A stretch of 64,000 bases of DNA from an uncultured Collinsella sp. (lineage in GTDB: Bacteria; Actinomycetota; Coriobacteriia; Coriobacteriales; Coriobacteriaceae): positions 1-64,000 of the forward strand of contig CABRHX010000009.1 of NCBI GenBank assembly GCA_902470805.1. The letters run 5' to 3'. The translations under genes were made by a program, and so were the position numbers. The notes under the pieces are model-generated. The model was not told the origin of the DNA. It did no database searches and saw only the letters and a list, made by a program, of their open reading frames with translations. Below, in pieces: positions 1-7,768 of the stretch (within the stretch, counting starts at the first letter, position 1; every line of letters begins with the position of its first letter).

Positions 1-69
1 GGGTCAGCCCGTGGGAGGCCAGGGCGCCGCTGACCGGTGGACGGCACCGAGCCGTACGCTTGAACTGAG

Positions 70-101
70 AAGGGGGAGGCCTCGCGGCCTCCCCCTTTTT
101 T
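70..101 (+). terminator. Intrinsic terminator of the gene upstream of coaE
   Basis: A 12-bp perfect G/C-rich stem (arms 70-81 and 86-97) with a 4-nt loop is followed by a T-run ending at 101. It ends a transcript entering from the left. The first 60 bases do not show a reading frame that I can assign; in other actinobacteria rpsA often precedes coaE, but nothing here proves that. Confidence 0.85.
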
Positions 102-227
102 GCGTTGTATACACGTTGTACTTTGGGACCTAGTTCCCCCGTATGCACTCTTACTGTTTGGCTGTATTTTGAGTCCTTCTAGTGTATTTGAGCGATAATT
201 ACTCGCATTGGCGTTAGGGAGGGCTTG

Positions 228-869
228 ATGTTTACCGTATTTGTCTTGGGCAATATTGCTTCGGGTAAGTCGACTGCCTGCCGCTATTTCGAATCTCGTG
301 GCGCTATGCTAATCGATCTGGATGAGCTTGCAAAATCGCTGTATGTGCCGGGCTCTGATATCGTCAATGCTCTCGCGGATGAATTCGGTTGGGACATTTT
401 GGATGAGGATGGCGGCATTCGCCGCAGCATCCTCGCTTCTCGAGCTTTTGCTTCTCCTGATTCGGTCGCACGGCTCAATGGCATTGTGCATCCCGTTCTC
501 ATTGAACAGCTTTCGCTTAGGATTCTCGATCCGGTTTGTTGTACGGTTTCATCTCCCCGTTATCCCTTTTCGGTGGTCGAGGTTTCTGCTCCGACTGGTT
601 TTGAGGATGCATTTGGCTTGGCTGATGAAATTCTGGTCATCAGCGCCCCTTTGTCAGTTCGTCGCGAGCGCGCTATTCAACGTGGCATGGAGCCATCTGA
701 TTTCGATGCCCGTTCTGCTTGCCAGCCCGATGAGTCTGCGCTGTGCAATCTCGCTACAACGGTGATTGATAATTCGGCAGCCGATAATTCGCTCTTTGAG
801 CAGCTTGACTCATGGCTTGCATGCCACGGGTTTATAGATACTTCGGATAAGGAGGAGGCCGATGCCTAA
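228..869 (+). CDS. coaE: Dephospho-CoA kinase
   Basis: CoaE phosphorylates the ribose 3'-hydroxyl of dephospho-CoA with ATP, the last step of coenzyme A synthesis, in the cytosol. The N-terminus has a P-loop (GNIASGKS, residues 8-15), then the family's DLDE/LAK segment and a lid region with RRERAIQRG near residue 145. At 213 aa it is normal family length. ATG 228 is preferred to the overlapping TTG 225 because AGGGAGGG lies at 216-223. The last bases overlap the start of the lytic transglycosylase gene, so the two are probably translationally coupled. Lineage placement upstream of uvrB matches other actinobacteria. Confidence 0.9.
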   Translation: MFTVFVLGNIASGKSTACRYFESRGAMLIDLDELAKSLYVPGSDIVNALADEFGWDILDEDGGIRRSILASRAFASPDSVARLNGIVHPVLIEQLSLRILDPVCCTVSSPRYPFSVVEVSAPTGFEDAFGLADEILVISAPLSVRRERAIQRGMEPSDFDARSACQPDESALCNLATTVIDNSAADNSLFEQLDSWLACHGFIDTSDKEEADA

Positions 870-1443
870 GGCACGTTTCTTTACGTGGTATCGCGTGGCG
901 CCACTTGCCGTTGTGTTCGTCTTCGGCCTTATTTCGCTCGTCTACTCGTGTGCCCCTGCCGCTTTCTTTAAGCCGCTGTATCCGATTGACTACGAGGTGT
1001 ATGTAAAGCAATCCAGTATTTCGCATAATTTGGATCCGTATCTGGTGTGCGCTGTCATTAAGTCGGAATCGAATTGGGATCCCGAGGCCGAGTCGAATCA
1101 GGGTGCTCAGGGATTGATGCAGCTGATGCCCGAGACTGCCCAGGATATGATCGCCAAGGGCCTTGTCGACGGAGGGGAGTATTCGGCCGACAATCTTAAC
1201 GATCCGGCTACGAATATCGAGTTTGGCTGCGCATACCTCTCGTATCTTCTCGCCTATTTCAACGGGTCGACGGATAGTGCCATCGCCGCCTATAACGCCG
1301 GTATGGGCAATGTCGACGGATGGGCGCAGCAGAACACGTCATTCCATAATGCGATTACCTTCCCTGAAACTCAGGCTTATCTGATTCGCGTCAATAATGC
1401 CTGGGTTCGATATAAGACTCTCTATCCCGATCGGTTCGTATAG
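862..1443 (+). CDS. Membrane-anchored lytic transglycosylase (SLT domain)
   Basis: A Slt70/MltE-type SLT domain cleaves the MurNAc-GlcNAc bond of peptidoglycan, forming 1,6-anhydroMurNAc. Residues 11-29 form a hydrophobic anchor ending in a Cys (SLVYSC), so the protein is either a type II membrane protein or a lipoprotein. The catalytic domain covers about 45-185: ES in KSESNWDPEAES (catalytic Glu69), GLMQLMP, and AYNAGMGNV. It overlaps coaE by 8 nt and has the RBS GGAGGAGG at 851-858. 193 aa is a minimal single-domain enzyme. Confidence 0.88.
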   Translation: MPKARFFTWYRVAPLAVVFVFGLISLVYSCAPAAFFKPLYPIDYEVYVKQSSISHNLDPYLVCAVIKSESNWDPEAESNQGAQGLMQLMPETAQDMIAKGLVDGGEYSADNLNDPATNIEFGCAYLSYLLAYFNGSTDSAIAAYNAGMGNVDGWAQQNTSFHNAITFPETQAYLIRVNNAWVRYKTLYPDRFV

Positions 1444-1494
1444 GACTAAGCCCACCGCCTGCGTATACTGCAGATGTATGAGTTAGGAGTATCC

Positions 1495-3735
1495 ATGGCG
1501 GAATTTGAAGTAGAACGCGTTGGTGGTGAACTTAAGCGCTTTGGCGTTGAAGGCTCTGACGTGCCGTTTAAGGTCGTGTCTCCCTATGAGCCTGCCGGTT
1601 CCCAGCCTAAGGCCATTGAGTCGCTTGTGCAGGGCGTGAGGGACGGAGACCGCTATCAGGTTTTGCTGGGCGTGACTGGTTCGGGCAAGACCTTCACGAT
1701 GGCAAAGACTATTGAGGCCCTGGGAAAGCCGACGCTGGTCATGGCTCCGAATAAAACGCTCGCCGCTCAGCTTGCGAGCGAGCTCAAAGAGTTCTTTCCC
1801 AATAATGCTGTGGTCTACTTCGTCTCGTACTACGACTACTATCAGCCCGAGGCGTATGTGCCGCAAAGCGATACATATATCGAGAAAGACTCCTCGATTA
1901 ACGAAGAGGTCGAGATGCTGCGCCATCAGGCGACCGCGTCACTGCTCTCTCGACGCGATGTGATCGTTGTCGCATCGGTCTCGTGTATTTATGGCATTGG
2001 CTCTCCTGAGGACTATGCGGGTCTGGCTCCAAACGTCGACAAGAAGGTGCCGCTCGAGCGCGATGACTTTATCCATGCACTTATCGACATTCAATATGAT
2101 CGCAATGACTATGACCTGGCACGCGGCACGTTCCGCGTGCGCGGCGATGTTGTCGACGTGTATCCGCCTTATGCCGAGCATCCGTTGCGGTTTGAGTTCT
2201 TTGGCGACGAGGTCGAGCTGATTGCCGAGATCGATGAGGTCACCGGTGAGATGCTTCGTGAGTACGAGGCCATCCCCGTATGGCCGGCATCGCACTACGT
2301 GACCGAGAAGCCGAAGGTCAAGGCGGCTCTGAAATCGATCAGCGAAGAGTGCGAGAAGCGCGTGGCGGAGCTCAAGGCGACCGACAAGTTGCTCGAGGCG
2401 CAGCGTCTGCAGCAGCGCACCGATTATGATCTTGAGATGCTCGAGACGATGGGCTTTTGCAACGGCATCGAGAACTACTCGCGTCATCTGGACGGTCGCA
2501 AACCGGGCGAGCCGCCGTTTACCCTAATCGATTACTTTCCCAAGGATATGCTCTGCATCATCGATGAGAGCCATGTGACGGTGCCGCAGATTCGCGGCAT
2601 GCACGAAGGTGACCGCTCGCGTAAGGTGACGCTGGTGGAACACGGTTTTCGCCTGCCCTCGGCGCTCGATAACCGCCCGCTTCGTTTCGATGAGTTTGAG
2701 GCGAGGATTCCCCAGTTCATCTACGTCTCGGCTACGCCGGGCGACTATGAGTTGCGCGTGAGTCAAAACGACGTTGAGCAGATCATTCGTCCGACCGGCC
2801 TGCTTGATCCCAAGATCGACGTTCGTCCTGTCCGAGGCCAGATTGACGATCTTGAGGACGAGATTCGCGAGCGCGTGGCCCGCAAGGAGCGCGTGCTGGT
2901 GACCACGCTCACCAAGCGCATGGCCGAGGACCTGACCGACCATCTGCTTGATGCCGGCATTAAGGTCAACTACATGCACTCTGATACGGCGACAATGGAC
3001 CGTGTCGAGATCCTGCGAACGCTGCGCGAAGGCAAGATCGATGTTCTCGTTGGCATCAACCTGCTTCGCGAGGGCTTGGATCTCCCCGAGGTCTCACTGG
3101 TGGCAATTCTCGATGCCGATAAGGAAGGCTTCTTGCGCAACCGCCGTTCGCTGATTCAGACGATTGGCCGTGCGGCCCGTAACGCCGATGGCGAAGTCAT
3201 CATGTATGCAGACGTTGTGACCGATTCGATGAAAGAGGCCATCGAGGAGACGCAGCGCCGTCGTGAGATTCAGATGGCATATAACGAAGAACATGGCATT
3301 GTGCCCAAGACAGTGCGCAAGGCCATCAACGACATCTCAAGTTTTATTGCCGAGGCCGAAAAAACCGTGGGCTCCAAGGGACGCTCGAAGGGCGACTCTC
3401 TTGGCCATGGCGCATTCTATACGCCCGATGAGTCGGGCGAGGGCGGTGTGCCGGAAACGGTGGCGCCCGAGCAGACACTTGCGGAGCAGTTGGAAGAACT
3501 GCCGCATGACGAGCTTGTGCGGATCGTCGAAACCATGGAAGAGGATATGCGTAACGCTTCTGCCGCTATGGACTTTGAGGAGGCGGCGCGCCTGCGCGAT
3601 GCCGTCGTTCAGATTCGGGCGATGCTCGAGGGTGCGTCTGAGGACGAGACGATCGAGCGCTTACGCTCGCAGGCCCGCAAGGGTTCCACGTTCGCATCGG
3701 GCAGAAAACGCCAGGGTGCACGGTTTAAGAAATAG
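1495..3735 (+). CDS. uvrB: Excinuclease ABC subunit B
   Basis: UvrB is the damage-verifying helicase-like subunit of nucleotide excision repair; it is loaded by UvrA and recruits UvrC. Visible features include Walker A GVTGSGKT near residue 55, the beta-hairpin YYDYYQPEAYVP, the DESH box in CIIDESHVTVPQ, helicase motifs through GLDLPEVSLVAILDADKEGFLR and QTIGRAARN, and a C-terminal UVR motif (FEEAARLRDAV) that binds UvrC. The start at 1495 has TTAGGAGT immediately upstream; ATG 1474 has no RBS. The protein is 746 aa. uvrA and uvrC are in the same window. Confidence 0.97.
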   Translation: MAEFEVERVGGELKRFGVEGSDVPFKVVSPYEPAGSQPKAIESLVQGVRDGDRYQVLLGVTGSGKTFTMAKTIEALGKPTLVMAPNKTLAAQLASELKEFFPNNAVVYFVSYYDYYQPEAYVPQSDTYIEKDSSINEEVEMLRHQATASLLSRRDVIVVASVSCIYGIGSPEDYAGLAPNVDKKVPLERDDFIHALIDIQYDRNDYDLARGTFRVRGDVVDVYPPYAEHPLRFEFFGDEVELIAEIDEVTGEMLREYEAIPVWPASHYVTEKPKVKAALKSISEECEKRVAELKATDKLLEAQRLQQRTDYDLEMLETMGFCNGIENYSRHLDGRKPGEPPFTLIDYFPKDMLCIIDESHVTVPQIRGMHEGDRSRKVTLVEHGFRLPSALDNRPLRFDEFEARIPQFIYVSATPGDYELRVSQNDVEQIIRPTGLLDPKIDVRPVRGQIDDLEDEIRERVARKERVLVTTLTKRMAEDLTDHLLDAGIKVNYMHSDTATMDRVEILRTLREGKIDVLVGINLLREGLDLPEVSLVAILDADKEGFLRNRRSLIQTIGRAARNADGEVIMYADVVTDSMKEAIEETQRRREIQMAYNEEHGIVPKTVRKAINDISSFIAEAEKTVGSKGRSKGDSLGHGAFYTPDESGEGGVPETVAPEQTLAEQLEELPHDELVRIVETMEEDMRNASAAMDFEEAARLRDAVVQIRAMLEGASEDETIERLRSQARKGSTFASGRKRQGARFKK

Positions 3736-3740
3736 CGAAC

Positions 3741-3780
3741 AGGCCCCGAGTTCTCTGTGGAGCTCGGGGCCTATGTCTTT
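3741..3780 (+). terminator. Terminator after uvrB
   Basis: GGCCCCGAG / CTCGGGGCC stem (3742-3771) followed by the moderately T-rich TATGTCTTTT. It sits between the convergent uvrB and the FAD-dependent dehydrogenase ending at 3801, and may serve both directions. Confidence 0.7.
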
Positions 3781-3800
3781 TGCGCGCTGGAATTTGTGCG

Positions 3801-5441
3801 TTAGAGGTCTGCGATCAGGGCTTCAGCACAACGGATGCCGTCGGTGGCCGCGCTCATGATGCCGCCGGCATATCCAGCTCCCTCACCACAAGGGTAGAGG
3901 CCCGGGGTCGACACGGCATGGCACGTTCGGTCTCGGGTAACAGTGACCGGTGAGCTCGAACGAGTCTCCACGCCGGTAAGAACGGCATCGGGACGGTCGT
4001 AGCCTCGTAGCTTTTTTCCGAGTAGGGGAAGTCCCAGGCGGAGCGACTCGACGATATGCTGCGGTAGGGCTTCGTCAATTGCCGTCCAGGTCACACCGAG
4101 CGGATAGGTGGGCTTTACCTTTCCGGGCGCCTTGCTGGCGCGTCCTGCGAGGAAATCTCCGACGAGTTGTGCCGGTGCGTTCCAGTTGGAACCGCCCAGG
4201 CGATAGGCGGCCGCCTCGCAGGCACGCTGGAGCTCGATGCCGGCGAGCGGGTCATCGTTGGGAAGGTCCTCAGGCGTGACGTTAACGAGCAGGGCGGCAT
4301 TTGCGTTGCGTCCGTCGCGGGCATTGAGACTGGCCCCGTTGACGCACAGATGGCACGGTTCTGAAGAGGCGGCAACAACCTGTCCGCCGGGGCACATGCA
4401 AAACGAGAACACGCTGCGGCCGTTGGGGAGATGGGCGACAAGCTTGTAGGGGGCTGCTCCGAGTGCCGGGTGTCCCGCCGAAGGGCCATATTGGGCACGG
4501 TCGATGTCATGCTGTGGATGCTCGATGCGCACACCCATGGCAAAGGTCTTTTGCGCGAGGGTAACGTCATGTTCTTTGAGAAGCTCGAATACGTCGCGGG
4601 CGGAATGGCCGCAGGCGAGAATGAGGTGCTTTGTGGCGATTGTCTCGCTTGTGGTTTCTTGGGGCGGTTGGACATCGACGCCGGTGATGGCGCCAGATTC
4701 ATCGGTTCGAATATTGACGAGCCTTGTTCGATAGCGGACGGTTCCACCGAGCTGCTCGATGCGCTGAGAAATGTTGGTGACGACGGTGGGTAGGATGTCG
4801 GAGCCAATGTGCGGTTTGGCGTCCCACAGGATGTCGCGAGGTGAGCCCGCTTTGACGAAGGTCTCAAGAATCAGTCGATGGGCAGGATTCTTGGTTCCCG
4901 TGTTGAGCTTGCCGTCCGAGAAGGTCCCTGCGCCGCCCAGGCCAAATTGGATATTGCTTTCGGGGTCGAGGATACGCTCCTTAAGAAAGAGATCAATCGC
5001 TTCCGAGCGGCGAAGCGCGGGGTCGCCGCGCTCGATGAGCAGGGGTTTAAGGCCCGCTTCGGCAAGGGTCAGGGCGGCGAAGAGACCGGCGCAACCGGCG
5101 CCGACAACGACGGGACGCCCCTTGGGTGCATTTGGGACAGGGTTGGGGAATGAAGGAGCCTCGCCGTCTACCATGCGGATGCGCGAGCGGTCGCGCTCGG
5201 CGACGCGGTCGACCACCTCCTGCTCGAGTCGGGAGCTTGTCAGCTCGACTCGAAAGCTCAAAATAAAATGGACATCTCGTTTTTTACGGGCGTCGATTGA
5301 CTTGCGATGGAGCTCAATGGCTTTAATCTGGGAATCCTCGCATCGCAGGGCTCGTTTGACGGCGCGTCTACCAATAGCAAGGCAGGCGGCTTCGTCGCCG
5401 GCCTCATCGAGTGACGCGTGGACTTGGGTGATTTCGATCAT
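3801..5441 (-). CDS. NAD(P)/FAD-dependent dehydrogenase (COG2509-type)
   Basis: A 546-aa flavoprotein of the family called 'uncharacterised FAD-dependent dehydrogenase'. The first ~110 residues form the characteristic N-terminal domain (RRAVKRALRC, VHFILSFRVEL). A Rossmann FAD motif follows (VVVGAGCAGLFAALTLAEAG, then IERG), then IQFGLGGAGTFSDGKLNTG, which is typical of this family. The C-terminus has the FAD-proximal GLYPCGEGAGYAGGIMSAATDG. The start at 5441 (ATG, MIEITQ) has AAGGAGA on the minus strand; an upstream in-frame extension runs through a terminator and is not expected to be translated. The substrate is unknown. It lies downstream of a second flavoprotein and an Mrp ATPase on the same strand. 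Confidence 0.85.
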   Translation of the reverse strand: MIEITQVHASLDEAGDEAACLAIGRRAVKRALRCEDSQIKAIELHRKSIDARKKRDVHFILSFRVELTSSRLEQEVVDRVAERDRSRIRMVDGEAPSFPNPVPNAPKGRPVVVGAGCAGLFAALTLAEAGLKPLLIERGDPALRRSEAIDLFLKERILDPESNIQFGLGGAGTFSDGKLNTGTKNPAHRLILETFVKAGSPRDILWDAKPHIGSDILPTVVTNISQRIEQLGGTVRYRTRLVNIRTDESGAITGVDVQPPQETTSETIATKHLILACGHSARDVFELLKEHDVTLAQKTFAMGVRIEHPQHDIDRAQYGPSAGHPALGAAPYKLVAHLPNGRSVFSFCMCPGGQVVAASSEPCHLCVNGASLNARDGRNANAALLVNVTPEDLPNDDPLAGIELQRACEAAAYRLGGSNWNAPAQLVGDFLAGRASKAPGKVKPTYPLGVTWTAIDEALPQHIVESLRLGLPLLGKKLRGYDRPDAVLTGVETRSSSPVTVTRDRTCHAVSTPGLYPCGEGAGYAGGIMSAATDGIRCAEALIADL

Positions 5442-5467
5442 CGAGGTCTCCTTAGATGCAAGAAAGA

Positions 5468-5492
5468 GGCCGCCCGGTGTCCCAGACGGCCC
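5468..5492 (-). terminator. Terminator between the two flavoprotein genes
   Basis: On the minus strand GCCGTCTGG pairs with CCGGGCGGC (two G-U pairs) around a short loop, followed by TCTTTCTT. It terminates or attenuates transcription from the BaiN/HI0933-type gene ahead of the COG2509 dehydrogenase. Confidence 0.6.
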
Positions 5493-5520
5493 GAATGCGT
5501 TTTGATTATAGACTGCGCGG

Positions 5521-6792
5521 CTATAGGCTGCTTGCAGCGCGAATACCCGAGATCCAAGCCCATGCAAGGTTGAAACCGCCGCAATCGGCATCGATGTCGA
5601 GCGCCTCGCCACAGATGTAAAGTGGGGCGTCTGCCGCGTTGCTCACGCAGAGGTTGGGAGCTGAGACGCTCTCGATGGGCACGCCGCCGCGCGTGACCTG
5701 GGCCGAACGCTCCTCTGTCGTTCCCTCGACGAGCATCTTAAAGTGCTTGAGGATTGAGACCAGATGGATGACGTCGTACGACCCGGGGTGGCACTGTTCG
5801 AATGCGGTGCAGACAACGTGAGAGAACTGCGGGGCAAGCATGCCGTCGAGCCAGCGGGGGTCGCGGGGTGAAAAGCCGCCGAGCAACGCAACTCGCTGAT
5901 TGAGCATATTGAGCAACACGTCTTTGGAGAGGTCGGGGAAAACGTCGAGCAGAATCGTGTCGTCGCGCTGAACGCGACGGGAGAGGTTAAAGGCAGCAAC
6001 GCCCGAAATGCCAAAGGTTCGGAAGAGCACTTCGCCGTCTTCGTGCCAGAGCTCCTCGTGATTGCGGGTGAGCGTCAAACGGGCGCGGACGCGCAGGCCA
6101 TCCAGCGTCTTGAGCGCAGTCTGGTCGCCGAAGACCGATGCCGACACAGGGCAGAGGACGGGATGCTGCGGTGTGAGGGAAAGATTGAACGTCTTCGCGA
6201 TGTCGGCGGGGCTGCCGCCCGTAGCGATAATTACGGCCTTTGCCTGCAGCGTCTCGTTCTTGCGAGGGGTGTCGGCAAGCGCCTTCCGAAGCGAGCGAAC
6301 CTCCGATTTTCGGTCGTCGTGCTTTTTTGCCTTGAGTGCTCGCGCGGGACGGTCTATTTGGAGTACCCAGCCCTCGGGGGCTTTGAATGCCGAGGCAACG
6401 TTTGCTCCACAGATCAAGGTGATACCCAGGTGATTGCAAGCGTTGAGAAGCGCATCGCGCACCGATTCGGCACGAAGGGAGCGCGGATACAGCCGGCCCT
6501 CCTCGGAGGTCGTCATGATGCCCAGCGAGGAGAAGAAACTGCCGAGCTCTTGCTCGGGCCGGGGACCCATGACGGATTCGACGAATGCGGGGTGGTTGTA
6601 CCGCTGGAAATCAATTGATTCGTTGGAAAGGTTGCAGCGGCCGTTGCCGGTCGCAAGGAGTTTAAGGCCGCAGGCAACATCGCGCTCAACGATGCAGACG
6701 CTTTTGCCTGCGCGTGCGGCCGTAATGGCGGCGGCGAGACCCGAGGCCCCGCCGCCGATTACCAAGACGTCATAGGAGGCGTTTGTGTTCAC
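5521..6792 (-). CDS. HI0933/BaiN-type NAD(P)/FAD-dependent oxidoreductase
   Basis: A 423-aa flavoprotein of the HI0933 (YhiN/BaiN) family. The N-terminal FAD motif is VLVIGGGASGLAAAITAARAG, followed by the family signature LLATGNGRCNLSN. The mid-region has VIIATGGSPAD, and the C-terminus has LYICGEALDIDADCGGFNLAWAWISG. BaiN members act in bile-acid dehydroxylation in clostridia, but most members have no known substrate, so no role is assigned here. It starts with GTG at 6792-6790, directly after the TAA of the Mrp gene, indicating translational coupling. Confidence 0.88.
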   Translation of the reverse strand: MNTNASYDVLVIGGGASGLAAAITAARAGKSVCIVERDVACGLKLLATGNGRCNLSNESIDFQRYNHPAFVESVMGPRPEQELGSFFSSLGIMTTSEEGRLYPRSLRAESVRDALLNACNHLGITLICGANVASAFKAPEGWVLQIDRPARALKAKKHDDRKSEVRSLRKALADTPRKNETLQAKAVIIATGGSPADIAKTFNLSLTPQHPVLCPVSASVFGDQTALKTLDGLRVRARLTLTRNHEELWHEDGEVLFRTFGISGVAAFNLSRRVQRDDTILLDVFPDLSKDVLLNMLNQRVALLGGFSPRDPRWLDGMLAPQFSHVVCTAFEQCHPGSYDVIHLVSILKHFKMLVEGTTEERSAQVTRGGVPIESVSAPNLCVSNAADAPLYICGEALDIDADCGGFNLAWAWISGIRAASSL

Positions 6793-7623
6793 TTAGGCCT
6801 CGGCGGTCTCGTGCGGGGCAATGGCCTCGACAGCAGAGACGGCTTGGGGCAGCATACCGTCGGGCAGTGCGGTCTCAACCTCGCCCTTGTCGCAAGCCTC
6901 GGCGAGTGCCGGATTGATGGGAAGCTGCCCTAGAATCTCGAGGTTGTAACGCTCGGCGACCTCGGGGAGCTTGCTCTTGCCAAAGACTTCGATCTTCTTG
7001 CCGCAATCGGGGCACTCGATATAGCTCATGTTTTCGACGATTCCCAGAATGGGCACGTTCATCTTCTCGGCCATGTTGACCGCCTTGGCGACGATCATCG
7101 AGACCAGATCCTGCGGGCTCGTGACGATGACGATGCCATCGACGGGCAGCGACTGGAAGACAGTGAGGGCGACGTCGCCCGTTCCCGGAGGCATGTCGAC
7201 CAGCAGGTAGTCGATGGGGCCCCATGAGGTTTCGCTCCAGAACTGCCTGATGGCACCCGCGATAACCGGGCCGCGCCAGAGCACGGGGTCGGTTTCGTTT
7301 TGGAGCAGCAGGTTAGAGCTCATAACCTTGACGCCGTGCTCGGAGATTTCGGGCAGCATAAGATTGCCGAGGGCATGGACGTGACGTCCGCTCATGCCGA
7401 ACATCTTAGGGATAGAGGGGCCGGTAATATCGGCATCGAGGACGCCGACCTTGTGACCGTGGCGGGAAAGCTCCGTGGCGATGGCGCCGGTGACGAATGA
7501 CTTGCCGACGCCGCCCTTACCGGAAAGCACGGCGATAACGCGCTTGACCTCGGACAGCGTATTCTCCTCAAATTGCGACGGCGACGTTTGCCCGCCGGCT
7601 GCCTGTGCGTGCTCGCAACCCAT
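6793..7623 (-). CDS. Mrp/NBP35-family Fe-S cluster carrier ATPase
   Basis: A P-loop ATPase of the Mrp/ApbC family, which carries [4Fe-4S] clusters to apo-proteins in the cytosol. The deviant Walker A is LSGKGGVGKSFVTG at about residues 34-47. Other features are DADITGPSIPKMFG, MPPGTGDVALT, and the cluster-binding CPDCGKK (CxxC) near residue 205. The start at 7623 has AAAGGAG; a longer in-frame start is not preceded by an RBS. 276 aa is normal. It is followed with no gap by the BaiN-type flavoprotein. Confidence 0.9.
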   Translation of the reverse strand: MGCEHAQAAGGQTSPSQFEENTLSEVKRVIAVLSGKGGVGKSFVTGAIATELSRHGHKVGVLDADITGPSIPKMFGMSGRHVHALGNLMLPEISEHGVKVMSSNLLLQNETDPVLWRGPVIAGAIRQFWSETSWGPIDYLLVDMPPGTGDVALTVFQSLPVDGIVIVTSPQDLVSMIVAKAVNMAEKMNVPILGIVENMSYIECPDCGKKIEVFGKSKLPEVAERYNLEILGQLPINPALAEACDKGEVETALPDGMLPQAVSAVEAIAPHETAEA

Positions 7624-7768
7624 GTTTGACTCCTTTGTATATGTTGGGGCCGGAGCCCCGCGGTGTGACACGAGCGTCATTGTACCCTCGTTTGCGAGCG
7701 GGAGTCATTTGCGATGCATTTGGGCCGAGCGTGCTTGCAATACGATGGGCCCAAGCGAATGGGCGGGC

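Noticed and set aside
1..66. Possible 3' end of an upstream gene such as rpsA
   Set aside because: Two frames stop before the terminator and none shows recognisable protein sequence; the segment is too short to assign.
5442..5612. 57-codon upstream extension of the COG2509 dehydrogenase
   Set aside because: It passes through a terminator hairpin; a good RBS lies before the ATG at 5441.
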